From: Xestospongia muta
Lineage: Eukaryota > Porifera > Demospongiae > Haplosclerida > Petrosiidae
DNA length: 64,000 nucleotides
Assembly: GCA_963693285.1 (NCBI GenBank)
Contig: OY848917.1
Span: 28,903,245-28,967,244, forward strand
Reading direction: 5' to 3'
The notes under the pieces were generated by a model. The model did no database searches. It was not told the origin of the DNA and worked only from the letters and a program-made list of their open reading frames with translations. Below are positions 12,763 to 27,700 of this stretch, in pieces (the stretch's first letter is position 1; each line of letters begins with the position of its first letter). The translations under genes were made by a program, and so were the position numbers.

Positions 12763-15700
12763 ATTTCGACAACAGATGACGAAGGGTACAATTTTCTGTT
12801 TTATATCTGAAACTATGGCTTTGTTAGTTGTTCCAAAGGTATAGATGACAATAAATGTAAACAAAGAGTTTATTTCGTGTAAGGCGGGAAGAATTGTGAT
12901 AAAATTTTTATATCAACAATTACTGCCTGCTAAACAGTTGGGATAAAAGCATGACGTAATGCTAACTGGCAAAATCAGTGAACTAATATGACGTATTAAT
13001 ACTAACCGTATATATATATAGTATTGCAAATTCAGCGAACTTTGGAGTTTAGACAGCCCTTAGAAATTTTAAGGAGAAAGACTGACGAGTATTGAGATAT
13101 TCTGATGTGTTTGTGGGAGGTATTGTGTTTTCTGCCGATCCATTTCAACGGATAATCTAGACAATTCCTACATAGGCACTGGTACACCGTACTATGTGCT
13201 GATACAAAATTGTGAAAATTCAAAATTCCAAAGTTCACAGTTTTTGCCATTGACTGCACTACTATACAGTTACCATTACGTCCTACTTTTTATCCCAGCA
13301 GCACTCCCACACTAATTATGATTATTTTATTGGCTTACCTGAAAATGGCTTATTATTATGCCAAACAATATTTCAGATATGAATGTAATAACGAAGGCTT
13401 ACACTTGTTCATCCAAATAATATTAAAACTGTAAAATTGATTGGTTGATTTAATCAATATAATATTGTCATACAGGTTGGATTTAGCAAACTGACTTTGA
13501 TCAAAAAATAAGCATAACACTGATCTCATTACTAGTGTACTACTGTTTATGTAGCTACAAAACCATAAATTTTATAGTATATTAGTAATTAAAACAGTGT
13601 TACTTTTACTTTTTACATATGCAACCATGTATTAGTTAATTCAACAAATCAATTTTTAAAGTTATATATGTTATACTTAGCAGACATAGGGTAATAATAA
13701 TAGATAATAGTAATAGTAAAGATTACATATTTCAAAGCAATAGTAATAGCAATAGACAATCTAAAATTTAATGTAATAGTAATAGATGGTCAAGTATTAG
13801 TATTAGTAATTGAAATTATGTACCCAGTAGTGTGTGGTTTAATTGTGTTTATTTGAAGTGTGACATTCTTGTGAATTGAAGAGTATTAAGTCTATTCTAA
13901 GTGTTCCTGAAGATAAGTTGAGATTATTGGATACTGTTCATCTAACAGTGCATGAGAGGAAAGTTCTGGAAGATCTTGTAGAAATTCTAACTCCCTTTCA
14001 AGAGGCTACAGACTTTGCTCAAGGCGAGAATGTAATCACATCTAGCATTGTTATACCCTGTATAACTCAGTAAATCTCTTGAAACTTTGTCAGTCACATA
14101 TAATTCAAGAATGCTCTTAGCACTTATCAAATCTGTGGATAACAGAATGGTCAAATATGAGAGTCGACAGATTTTTATCCTTGCTAGGACCCTAGATTCA
14201 AAGTGTACATGTAGTTGTGATGACGAAAAACAAAAGGTAAAGACCATTCTACTTTGTCATGGCAGTCAGGCAGTACAGGCACACCATTTACAAACCACAG
14301 ACGACACTACACAAGTAGTGGAAATTAACACTACAATATCTTCTGAACCATCTTCAGAAAAAAGGAAGAAAGAACCAAGCAAATTATTAAGTTACTTATT
14401 TAGTGAAACTGACTCAGCTGACAGAAGAGGTTCTAATTTTTTAGAAGCTTAAGTTACATCGTATCTTTCTAAGCCATGCTTGCTGGAAGAAGATGATCCT
14501 ATGGTTTTTGGAAGGACCATGCAACAACGTATCCAACATTAGCAATGTTGGCTTGCCGCTACCTTTCTGTGCCAGCTTCATCAGGACCAGTTGAAAGACT
14601 TTTTAGTATAGGTGGAAAGTTTTTTAGGTCTAAAAGATGTAGACTTAGTGACGCTGTCTTTGAAAAAATTATGAACAATAATTGTAACATTAAGTGTAAT
14701 GGCCATTTAGTTTAGCATACATAGTATATTCAGTAATTAAACCTTGTTAATTTAATAGTGATAGTAATTTCTTACATTTAAGTGGTAATAGTAATAGTAA
14801 TAGAAGGATATGTCAAGTAATAGTAATAATAATATAATCATTTCTGTTATAATAGTAATAGTAATATATTACAATACAATGTAATTGACCCCATGTCTGA
14901 CCTCCATAATATAATTTTATTATGACATTGCATGTCAGTTAATACATTCACTTATGTTAGACATGTGATATGTGTTGCAAAGTTTTATTATATTATTAGA
15001 TGGCCAAGCAACATATAATGCTTACTTTGGAAAAGGAACTGGAGCAGTAGCTCTAGAACAGGTTGCTTGTACTGGCAGTGAGACTTCTCTGTTGTCTTGC
15101 CCCTCAAACACCATTTTTCAGACAGGTTGTTCACACTCTGATGATGCTGGAGTCATTTGTCAAGGTAATTTACAATATGAAAGTATCGACTTATCATATA
15201 ATACATAAAAATCATGAATGTTTAATTTACAATTTAGCTCCATGTGCTAATGGAGATCTTCGTCTTGCTGGTGGTAATGTTGAACAAGAAGGAAGAGTGG
15301 AGATATGTATTGGAAATGTTTGGGGCACAATTTGCCATGATTACTGGGACAATACAGATGCTCAAGTAGTTTGTAATATTCTTGGATATGTAAAAGCAGG
15401 TATTTTAAATGCAATATTTGCTTAGCAAGCCATATTTCTTTTACTACAGATGCAGTTGCATTCCGTTATGCCACGTTTGGTTATGGTATAGGTAGTATTC
15501 ACCTTGATGATGTACGATGTAGTGGATCTGAAACCAGTTTACTAAATTGCCCTTATGATTCCAACACTGGTGACTGTGGTCATAATCACGATGCTGGAGT
15601 AAGATGTCAAGGTACATAGTAGCTATGTTGTATGATGTACTGTTCGTTGATACTTCAGTTAACTCCACTGTAAACTGTACTTACGGTGATGTGAGATTGG

Positions 15701-18700
15701 TGGGTGGTTCAACAGACTATGAAGGTAGAGTAGAAGTCTGTATCAATGGAGTGTGGGGCACAGTATGTGACGATAGTTGGGGAAATAGTGATGCTACAGT
15801 TGTCTGCAAACAACTAGGATACGCTTACACTGGATGTAAGATTAAACTATTTGACATCTCATTTAAAATGATCTCACATCACAGATGGTCTAGCTATAAG
15901 TAATTCTTACTATGGTGGCAGTAGCGGACAAATCTGGCTTGATGATGTAGCCTGTACTTCATCTAGTAGTAAACTTTTACACTGCTCTAGTAGTCCTATT
16001 GGATCACATAGTTGTAGTCACACAGATGAAGCTGGTGTCAAATGTGAAGGTAAAACTTTAAGAGAACGATATTGTCATAGTGATGTTATCTGTTAGCTCC
16101 ATGTCCTGATGGAGATCTTCGTCTTGCTGGTGGTAATGTTAAACAAGAAGGAAGAGTGGAGATATGTATTGGAAATGTTTGGGGCACAATTTGTCAAGAT
16201 TACTGGGACAACACAGATGCTCAAGTAGTTTGTAATATTCTTGGATATGTAAAAGCAGGTATTTTAAATGCAATATTTGCTTAGCAAGCCATATTTCTTT
16301 TACTACAGATGCAGTTGCATTCCGTTATGCCACGTTTGGTTATGGTATAGGTAGTATTCACCTTGATGATGTACGATGTAGTGGATCTGAAACCAGTTTA
16401 CTAAATTGCCCTTATGATTCCAACACTGGTGACTGTGGTCATAGTCACGATGCTGGAGTAAGATGTCAAGGTACATATTAGCTATGTTGTATGATGTAGT
16501 GTTTGTTGATACTTCAGTTAACTCCACTGTAAACTGTACTTACGGTGATGTGAGATTGGTGGGTGGTTCAACAGACTATGAAGGTAGAGTAGAAGTCTGT
16601 ATCAATGGAGTGTGGGGAACAGTATGTGATGATAGTTGGGGAAATAGTGATGCTACTGTTGTCTGCAAACAACTAGGATACGCTTACACTGGATGTAAGA
16701 TTAAACTATTTGACATCTCATTTAAAATGATCTCACATCACAGATGGTCTAGCTATAAGTAATTCTTACTATGGTGGCAGTAGCGGACAAATCTGGCTTG
16801 ATGATGTAGCCTGTACTTCATCTAGTAGTAAACTTTTACACTGCTCTAGTAGTCCTATTGGATCACATAGTTGTAGTCACACAGATGAAGCTGGTGTCAA
16901 ATGTGAAGGTAAAACTTTAAGAGAACGATATTGTCATAGTGATGTTATCTGTTAGCTCCATGTCCTGATGGAGATCTTCGTCTTGCTGGTGGTAATGTTA
17001 AACAAGAAGGAAGAGTGGAGATATGTATTGGAAATGTTTGGGGCACAATTTGTCAAGATTACTGGGACAACACAGATGCTCAAGTAGTTTGTAATATTCT
17101 TGGATATGTAAAAGCAGGTATTTTAAATGCAATATTTGCTTAGCAAGCCATATTTCTTTTACTACAGATGCAGTTGCATTCCGTTATGCCACATTTGGTT
17201 ATGGTATAGGTAGTATTCACCTTGATGATGTACAATGTAGTGGATCTGAAACCAGTTTACTAAATTGCCCTTATGATTCCAACACTGGTGACTGTAGTCA
17301 TAGTCACGATGCTGGAGTAAGATGTCAAGGTACATAGTAGCTATGTTGTATGATGTAGTGTTTGTTGATACTTCAGTTAACTCCACTGTAAACTGTACTT
17401 ACGGTGATGTGAGATTGGTGGGTGGTTCAACAGACTATGAAGGTAGAGTAGAAGTCTGTATCAATGGAGTGTGGGGAACAGTATGTGACGATAGTTGGGG
17501 AAATAGTGATGCTACTGTTGTCTGCAAACAACTAGGATACGCTTACACTGGATGTAAGATTAAACTATTTGACATCTCATTTAAAATGATCTCACATCAC
17601 AGATGGTCTAGCTATAAGTAATTCTTACTATGGTGGCAGTAGCGGACAAATCTGGCTTGATGATGTAGCCTGTACTTCATCTAGTAGTAAACTTTTACAC
17701 TGCTCTAGTAGTCCTATTGGATCACATAGTTGTAGTCACACAGATGAAGCTGGTGTCAAATGTGAAGGTAGAACTTTAAGAGAACGATATTGTCATAGTG
17801 ATGTTATCTGTTAGCTCCATGTCCTGATGGAGATCTTCGTCTTGCTGGTGGTAATGTTGAACAAGAAGGAAGAGTGGAGATATGTATTGGAAATCTTTGG
17901 GGCACAATTTGTCAAGATTACTGGGACAACACAGATGCTCAAGTAGTTTGTAATATTCTTGGATATGTAAAAGCAGGTATTTTAAATGCAATATTTGCTT
18001 AGCAAGCCATATTTCTTTTACTACAGATGCAGTTGCATTCCGTTATGCCACGTTTGGTTATGGTATAGGTAGTATTCACCTTGATGATGTACGATGTAGT
18101 GGATCTGAGACCAGTTTACTAAATTGCCCTTATGATTCCAACACTGGTGACTGTAGTCATAGTCACGATGCTGGAGTAAGATGTCAAGGTAGATAGTAGC
18201 TATGTTGTATGATGTAGTGTTCGTTGATACTTCAGTTAACTCCACTGTGAACTGTACTTACGGTGATGTGAGATTGGTGGGTGGTTCAACAGACTATGAA
18301 GGTAGAGTAGAAGTCTGTATCAATGGAGTGTGGGGCACAGTATGTGACGATAGTTGGGGAAATAGTGATGCTACTGTTGTCTGCAAACAACTAGGATACG
18401 CTTACACTGGATGTAAGATTAAACTATTTGACATCTCATTTAAAATGATCTCACATCACAGATGGTCTAGCTATAAGTAATTCTTACTATGGTGGCAGTA
18501 GCGGACAAATCTGGCTTGATGATGTAGCCTGTACTTCATCTAGTAGTAAACTTTTACACTGCTCTAGTAGTCCTATTGGATCACATAGTTGTAGTCACAC
18601 AGATGAAGCTGGTGTCAAATGTGAAGGTAAAACTTTAAGAGAACGATATTGTCATAGTGATGTTATCTGTTAGCTCCATGTCCTGATGGAGATCTTCGTC

Positions 18701-21700
18701 TTGCTGGTGGTAATGTTAAACAAGAAGGAAGAGTGGAGATATGTATTGGAAATGTTTGGGGCACAATTTGTCAAGATTACTGGGACAACACAGATGCTCA
18801 AGTAGTTTGTAATATTCTTGGATATGTAAAAGCAGGTATTTTAAATGCAATATTTGCTTAGCAAGCCATATTTCTTTTACTACAGATGCAGTTGCATTCC
18901 GTTATGCCACGTTTGGTTATGGTATAGGTAGTATTCACCTTGATGATGTACAATGTAGTGGATCTGAAACCAGTTTACTAAATTGCCCTTATGATTCCAA
19001 CACTGGTGACTGTAGTCATAGTCACGATGCTGGAGTAAGATGTCAAGGTACATAGTAGCTATGTTGTATGATGTAGTGTTTGTTGATACTTCAGTTAACT
19101 CCACTGTAAACTGTACTTACGGTGATGTGAGATTGGTGGGTGGTTCAACAGACTATGAAGGTAGAGTAGAAGTCTGTATCAATGGAGTGTGGGGAACAGT
19201 ATGTGACGATAGTTGGGGAAATAGTGATGCTACTGTTGTCTGCAAACAACTAGGATACGCTTACACTGGATGTAAGATTAAACTATTTGACATCTCATTT
19301 AAAATGATCTCACATCACAGATGGTCTAGCTATAAGTAATTCTTACTATGGTGGCAGTAGCGGACAAATCTGGCTTGATGATGTAGCCTGTACTTCATCT
19401 AGTAGTAAACTTTTACACTGCTCTAGTAGTCCTATTGGATCACATAGTTGTAGTCACACAGATGAAGCTGGTGTCAAATGTGAAGGTAGAACTTTAAGAG
19501 AACGATATTGTCATAGTGATGTTATCTGTTAGCTCCATGTCCTGATGGAGATCTTCGTCTTGCTGGTGGTAATGTTAAACAAGAAGGAAGAGTGGAGATA
19601 TGTATTGGAAATGTTTGGGGCACAATTTGTCAAGATTACTGGGACAACACAGATGCTCAAGTAGTTTGTAATATTCTTGGATATGTAAAAGCAGGTATTT
19701 TAAATGCAATATTTGCTTAGCAAGCCATATTTCTTTTACTACAGATGCAGTTGCATTCCGTTATGCCACGTTTGGTTATGGTATAGGTAGTATTCACCTT
19801 GATGATGTACGATGTAGTGGATCTGAAACCAGTTTACTAAATTGCCCTTATGATTCCAACACTGGTGACTGTAGTCATAGTCACGATGCTGGAGTAAGAT
19901 GTCAAGGTACATAGTAGCTATGTTGTATGATGTACTGTTCGTTGATACTTCAGTTAACTCCACTGTAAACTGTACTTACGGTGATGTGAGATTGGTGGGT
20001 GGTTCAACAGACTATGAAGGTAGAGTAGAAGTCTGTATCAATGGAGTGTGGGGCACAGTATGTGACGATAGTTGGGGAAATAGTGATGCTACTGTTGTCT
20101 GCAAACAACTAGGATACGCTTACACTGGATGTAAGATTAAACTATTTGACATCTCATTTAAAATGATCTCACATCACAGATGGTCTAGCTCAAATTAATT
20201 CTTACTATGGTGCCAGTAGCGGACAAATCTGGCTTGATGATGTAGCCTGTACTTCATCTAGTAGTAAACTTTTACACTGCTCTAGTAGTCCTATTGGATC
20301 ACATAGTTGTAGTCACACAGATGAAGCTGGTGTCAAATGTGAAGGTAAAATTTTAAGAGAACGATATTGTCATAGTGATGTTATCTGTTAGCTCCATGTC
20401 CTGATGGAGATCTTCGTCTTGCTGGTGGTAATGTTGAACAAGAAGGAAGAGTGGAGATATGTATTGGAAATGTTTGGGGCACAATTTGTCAAGATTACTG
20501 GGACAACACAGATGCTCAAGTAGTTTGTAATATTCTTGGATATGTAAAAGCAGGTATTTTAAATGCAATATTTGCTTAGCAAGCCATATTTCTTTTGCTA
20601 CAGATGCAGTTGCATTCCGTTATGCCACGTTTGGTTATGGTATAGGTAGTATTCACCTTGATGATGTACGATGTAGTGGATCTGAGACCAGTTTACTAAA
20701 TTGCCCTTATGATTCCAACACTGGTGACTGTAGTCATAGTCACGATGCTGGAGTAAGATGTCAAGGTAGATAGTAGCTATGTTGTATGATGTAGTGTTCG
20801 TTGATACTTCAGTTAACTCCACTGTAAACTGTACTTACGGTGATGTGAGATTGGTGGGTGGTTCAACAGACTATGAAGGTAGAGTAGAAGTCTGTATCAA
20901 TGGAGTGTGGGGCACAGTATGTGACGATAGTTGGGGAAATAGTGATGCTACTGTTGTCTGCAAACAACTAGGATACGCTTACACTGGATGTAAGATTAAA
21001 CTATTTGACATCTCATTTAAAATGATCTCACATCACAGATGGTCTAGCTATAAGTAATTCTTACTATGGTGGCAGTAGCGGACAAATCTGGCTTGATGAC
21101 GTAGCCTGTACTTCATCTAGTAGTAAACTTTTACACTGCTCTAGTAGTCCTATTGGATCACATAGTTGTAGTCACACAGATGAAGCTGGTGTCAAATGTG
21201 AAGGTAAAACTTTAAGAGAACGATATTGTCATAGTGATGTTATCTGTTAGCTCCATGTCCTGATGGAGATCTTCGTCTTGCTGGTGGTAATGTTGAACAA
21301 GAAGGAAGAGTGGAGATATGTATTGGAAATGTTTGGGGCACAATTTGTCAAGATTACTGGGACAACACAGATGCTCAAGTAGTTTGTAATATTCTTGGAT
21401 ATGTAAACGCAGGTATTTTAAATGCAATATTTGCTTAGCAAGCCATATTTCTTTTACTACAGATGCAGTTGCATTCCGTTATGCCACGTTTGGTTATGGT
21501 ATAGGTAGTATTCACCTTGATGATGTACGATGTAGTGGATCTGAAACCAGTTTACTAAATTGCCCTTATGATTCCAACACTGGTGACTGTAGTCATAGTC
21601 ACGATGCTGGAGTAAGATGTCAAGGTACATAGTAGCTATGTTGTATGATGTACTGTTCGTTGATACTTCAGTTAACTCCACTGTAAACTGTACTTACGGT

Positions 21701-24700
21701 GATGTGAGATTGGTGGGTGGTTCAACAGACTATGAAGGTAGAGTAGAAGTCTGTATCAATGGAGTGTGGGGCACAGTATGTGACGATAGTTGGGGAAATA
21801 GTGATGCTACTGTTGTCTGCAAACAACTAGGATACGCTTACACTGGATGTAAGATTAAACTATTTGACATCTCATTTAAAATGATCTCACATCACAGATG
21901 GTCTAGCTCAAATTAATTCTTACTATGGTGCCAGTAGCGGACAAATCTGGCTTGATGATGTAGCCTGTACTTCATCTAGTAGTAAACTTTTACACTGCTC
22001 TAGTAGTCCTATTGGATCACATAGTTGTAGTCACACAGATGAAGCTGGTGTCAAATGTGAAGGTAAAATTTTAAGAGAACGATATTGTCATAGTGATGTT
22101 ATCTGTTAGCTCCATGTCCTGATGGAGATCTTCGTCTTGCTGGTGGTAATGTTGAACAAGAAGGAAGAGTGGAGATATGTATTGGAAATGTTTGGGGCAC
22201 AATTTGTCAAGATTACTGGGACAACACAGATGCTCAAGTAGTTTGTAATATTCTTGGATATGTAAAAGCAGGTATTTTAAATGCAATATTTGCTTAGCAA
22301 GCCATATTTCTTTTGCTACAGATGCAGTTGCATTCCGTTATGCCACGTTTGGTTATGGTATAGGTAGTATTCACCTTGATGATGTACGATGTAGTGGATC
22401 TGAGACCAGTTTACTAAATTGCCCTTATGATTCCAACACTGGTGACTGTAGTCATAGTCACGATGCTGGAGTAAGATGTCAAGGTAGATAGTAGCTATGT
22501 TGTATGATGTAGTGTTCGTTGATACTTCAGTTAACTCCACTGTAAACTGTACTTACGGTGATGTGAGATTGGTGGGTGGTTCAACAGACTATGAAGGTAG
22601 AGTAGAAGTCTGTATCAATGGAGTGTGGGGCACAGTATGTGACGATAGTTGGGGAAATAGTGATGCTACTGTTGTCTGCAAACAACTAGGATACGCTTAC
22701 ACTGGATGTAAGATTAAACTATTTGACATCTCATTTAAAATGATCTCACATCACAGATGGTCTAGCTATAAGTAATTCTTACTATGGTGGCAGTAGCGGA
22801 CAAATCTGGCTTGATGACGTAGCCTGTACTTCATCTAGTAGTAAACTTTTACACTGCTCTAGTAGTCCTATTGGATCACATAGTTGTAGTCACACAGATG
22901 AAGCTGGTGTCAAATGTGAAGGTAAAACTTTAAGAGAACGATATTGTCATAGTGATGTTATCTGTTAGCTCCATGTCCTGATGGAGATCTTCGTCTTGCT
23001 GGTGGTAATGTTGAACAAGAAGGAAGAGTGGAGATATGTATTGGAAATGTTTGGGGCACAATTTGTCAAGATTACTGGGACAACACAGATGCTCAAGTAG
23101 TTTGTAATATTCTTGGATATGTAAACGCAGGTATTTTAAATGCAATATTTGCTTAGCAAGCCATATTTCTGTTACTACAGATGCAGTTGCATTCAGTTAT
23201 GCCACGTTTGGTTATGGTATAGGTAGTATTCACCTTGATGATGTACGATGTAGTGGATCTGAGACCAGTTTACTAAATTGCCCTTATGATTCCAACACTG
23301 GTGACTGTGGTCATAGTCATGATGCTGGAGTAAGATGTCAAGGTACATAGTAGCTATGTTGCATGATGTGCTGTTCATTGATACTTCAGTTAACTCCACT
23401 GTGAACTGTACTTACGGTGATGTGAGATTGGTGGGTGGTTCAACAGACTATGAAGGTAGAGTAGAAGTCTGTATCAATGGAGTGTGGGGCACAGTATGTG
23501 ACGATAGTTGGGGAAATAGTGATGCTACTGTTGTCTGCAAACAACTAGGATACGCTTACACTGGATGTAAGATTAAACTATTTGACATCTCATTTAAAAT
23601 GATCTCACATCACAGATGGTCTAGCTATAAGTAATTCTTACTATGGTGGCAGTAGCGGACAAATCTGGCTTGATGATGTAGCCTGTACTTCATCTAGTAG
23701 TAAACTTTTACACTGCTCTAGTAGTCCTATTGGATCACATAGTTGTAGTCACACAGATGAAGCTGGTGTCAAATGTGAAGGTAAAACTTTAAGAGAACGA
23801 TATTGTCATAGTGATGTTATCTGTTAGCTCCATGTCCTGATGGAGATCTTCGTCTTGCTGGTGGTAATGTTGAACAAGAAGGAAGAGTGGAGATATGTAT
23901 TGGAAATGTTTGGGGCACAATTTGTCAAGATTACTGGGACAACACAGATGCTCAAGTAGTTTGTAATATTCTTGGATATGTAAAAGCAGGTATTTTAAAT
24001 GCAATATTTGCTTAGCAAGCCATATTTCTGTTACTACAGATGCAGTTGCATTCCGTTATGCCACGTTTGGTTATGGTATAGGTAGTATTCACCTTGATGA
24101 TGTACGATGTAGTGGATCTGAGACCAGTTTACTAAATTGCCCTTATGATTCCAACACTGGTGACTGTAGTCATAGTCACGATGCTGGAGTAAGATGTCAA
24201 GGTACATAGTAGCTATGTTGTATGATGTACTGTTCGTTGATACTTCAGTTAACTCCACTGTAAACTGTACTTACGGTGATGTGAGATTGGTGGGTGGTTC
24301 AACAGACTATGAAGGTAGAGTAGAAGTCTGTATCAATGGAGTGTGGGGCACAGTATGTGACGATAGTTGGGGAAATAGTGATGCTACTGTTGTCTGCAAA
24401 CAACTAGGATACGCTTACACTGGATGTAAGATTAAACTATTTGACATCTCATTTAAAATGATCTCACATCACAGATGGTCTAGCTATAAGTAATTCTTAC
24501 TATGGTGGCAGTAGCGGACAAATCTGGCTTGATGATGTAGCCTGTACTTCATCTAGTAGTAAACTTTTACACTGCTCTAGTAGTCCTATTGGATCACATA
24601 GTTGTAGTCACACAGATGAAGCTGGTGTCAAATGTGAAGGTAAAACTTTAAGAGAACGATATTGTCATAGTGATGTTATCTGTTAGCTCCATGTCCTGAT

Positions 24701-27700
24701 GGAGATCTTCGTCTTGCTGGTGGTAATGTTGAACAAGAAGGAAGAGTGGAGATATGTATTGGAAATGTTTGGGGCACAATTTGTCAAGATTACTGGGACA
24801 ACACAGATGCTCAAGTAGTTTGTAATATTCTTGGATATGTAAAAGCAGGTATTTTAAATGCAATATTTGCTTAGCAAGCCATATTTCTTTTACTACAGAT
24901 GCAGTTGCATTCCGTTATGCCACGTTTGGTTATGGTATAGGTAGTATTCACCTTGATGATGTACGATGTAGTGGATCTGAGACCAGTTTACTAAATTGCG
25001 CTTATGATTCCAACACTGGTGACTGTAGTCATAGTCACGATGCTGGAGTAAGATGTCAAGGTACATAGTAGCTATGTTGTATGATGTACTGTTCGTTGAT
25101 ACTTCAGTTAACTCCACTGTGAACTGTACTTACGGTGATGTGAGATTGGTGGGTGGTTCAACAGACTATGAAGGTAGAGTAGAAGTCTGTATCAATGGAG
25201 TGTGGGGCACAGTATGTGACGATAGTTGGGGAAATAGTGATGCTACAGTTGTCTGCAAACAACTAGGATACGCTTACACTGGATGTAAGATTAAACTATT
25301 TGACATCTCATTTAAAATGATCTCACATCACAGATGGTCTAGCTATAAGTAATTCTTACTATGGTGGCAGTAGCGGACAAATCTGGCTTGATGATGTAGC
25401 CTGTACTTCATCTAGTAGTAAACTTTTACACTGCTCTAGTAGTCCTATTGGATCACATAGTTGTAGTCACACAGATGAAGCTGGTGTCAAATGTGAAGGT
25501 AAAACTTTAAGAGAACGATATTGTCATAGTGATGTTATCTGTTAGCTCCATGTCCTGATGGAGATCTTCGTCTTGCTGGTGGTAATGTTGAACAAGAAGG
25601 AAGAGTGGAGATATGTATTGGAAATGTTTGGGGCACGATTTGTCATGATTACTGGGACAACACAGATGCTCAAGTAGTTTGTAATATTCTTGGTTATCTA
25701 AAAGCAGGTATTTTAAATGCAATATTTGCTTAGCAAGCCATATTTCTTTTACTACAGATGCAGTTGCATTCCGTTATGCCACGTTTGGTTATGGTATAGG
25801 TAGTATTCACCTTGATGATGTACGATGTAGTGGATCTGAGACCAGTTTACTAAATTGCGCTTATGATTCCAACACTGGTGACTGTAGTCATAGTCACGAT
25901 GCTGGAGTAAGATGTCAAGGTACATAGTAGCTATGTTGTATGATGTACTGTTCATTGATACTTCAGTTAACCCTACTGTGGGCTGTATTTATAGTGATGT
26001 TAGATTGGTGGGTGGTTCAAGTGAATATAAAGGTAAATGCAAATGTTTTATTTGTCTATGTAGTTAAAATATTTACTAACAATCACTGAAAATAAAGTGT
26101 TAGATTTTACTTATGAATCTATAAAGTATGACTATCTGATTGAAGCCATTACTTTGTTTTTACAGGTGTCTATTTTTAAGTAAAAATAACTTCTATTTGG
26201 CAAAAAAATTTCCTCCATTTTATATGTTAGGATGTTAACAGTTTCCTAATGTCATAATGATATATACATATGTAATGTCATGAGTACATTTTAATGATGC
26301 TTCAAACTTATACCTCTCATAATCTTATATTGTTTTCTCTCTTACTAATATCTCATTCCACATAGTCCTCTTCAACAGTACAAGTGATGGTATGGCTAAC
26401 GTTGGTGTTGATAACACTCTCTCGTTGACTTGTACTGCCTACTTTGAAGATCTTCAAGCTGGTAACTTCTCTGTTAATTCTATTGGCTGGTATCGCAATG
26501 ACCAAAAATTAAGTACCACTGCTGGTCGATATAATATTAATGTGACTTATCTAACACAACAAGAATGCTATAATAATGGTTCTCAATATGTATGTAATCG
26601 TGATATATTGTATGCTATTCAAGTTGTACTGGATTTTGATAATCTCATATTGTCTGATGCTGGAGAGTATATTTGTATGATCAATATCACTGACATTAGA
26701 TGTGATAGAACTGTTCTTAATACAACAACAGAGATTGTCAATGTATTGTGTAAGTGTCCTATATTTAGTATCACATTAATTGTGTAATGGTTGTTCTATA
26801 ATTATAGTAATATATTTAAAATAAACCACAGTTCTTTATATTGTACTCTTTTTTTCTAGTTCCTCCAACCATAGCTCAACCATCAATGAATGTGACAGTT
26901 TTACAAAACTCCAATGCTTCATTCACTTGTGTCCTTAATTCTAATCCAGCTCCTTTAGTCCAGTGGTATTTTATATCTTCTAATGGCAGCTCTCAAATTA
27001 TTACATCTGGTGGGCAATATACTGTCTCCAATCTTCTTTCCAGTGGCAACTACAGTTATACTACAACATTGTTCATATCAAATGTTACTTTCCAGAATAC
27101 AGGAGATTATCAATGTACTGGTAGTAACTCTGTGGGTGATCCTAGTACCAGTTTGTCCACTTTGATTGTGTTTGGTAAGATTTATTGGGATAAGGATATA
27201 CAATTGATTTCTCTTCTTCTTCTTTTCAGTTCCTCCAACCGTTTCTCTAACAGGGCCACAAATACAACCTAATAAAGGAGAGTTATTTACTCTCATTTGT
27301 ACAGTTACAAATAGTTTTCCAGGGCTGTCAATATCATGGCTCAAAGACAATGAACCATTAGCTTCAGGTAGAAGAGTTGAAATCAGTACTGCCACTGCTG
27401 TACAAAATCCCACCACACTTCTCTATACTACCACTAGCAATCTAAAAATCCAGCAAGTTGGTCTAGAAGATGAGGGTATATATACATGTCGTATTCCTCC
27501 AGTTAACACCATACTTTCCTCAATCTCTGTTTCCTTTAATTTCACAGTACAAAGTAAGTCAATGGTCTAGTTATTAGTCACACAGCAGTGAACCTTATGT
27601 AGGAACAGCCCAAATTGTCAATTGAATGTATTGTGTTACCAGATTTTTGTGACTGGAGTTTTGTGAGAATTTAAGAATTTTTAAATATTGTCAAAAATTT

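Larger units (their letters stand above)
12513..15164 (+). other. First SRCR domain, split by a 2.3-kb intron
   Basis: Exons 12513-12677 and 15000-15164 together encode 110 residues of an SRCR domain (GRVEVCIN, then [20 protein letters not shown], then a second half with [13 protein letters not shown] and DDAGVIC). It is the most divergent of the 26 complete domains, as expected for the edge of an array that grew from the inside. The split position is the same as in all others, but here the intron is about 2.3 kb instead of about 50 bases because it contains a hAT remnant, MITE sequence and a (ta)n run. Confidence 0.85.

Noticed and set aside
13681..14899. Functional hAT element
   Set aside because: The transposase N-terminal part is missing, the frame shifts near 14075 and stops occur before the dimerisation block; no target duplication was found.
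15238..25919. CRISPR-like regular repeats
   Set aside because: The units are 859 bases long with coding exons and introns; there are no short repeats with unique spacers, and the sequence is animal-like.
15444..25955. Repeated minus-strand open frames of 67-74 residues in the SRCR array
   Set aside because: They recur with the 859-base unit, cross known exon-intron borders and lack domain motifs, while the plus strand encodes clear SRCR domains.
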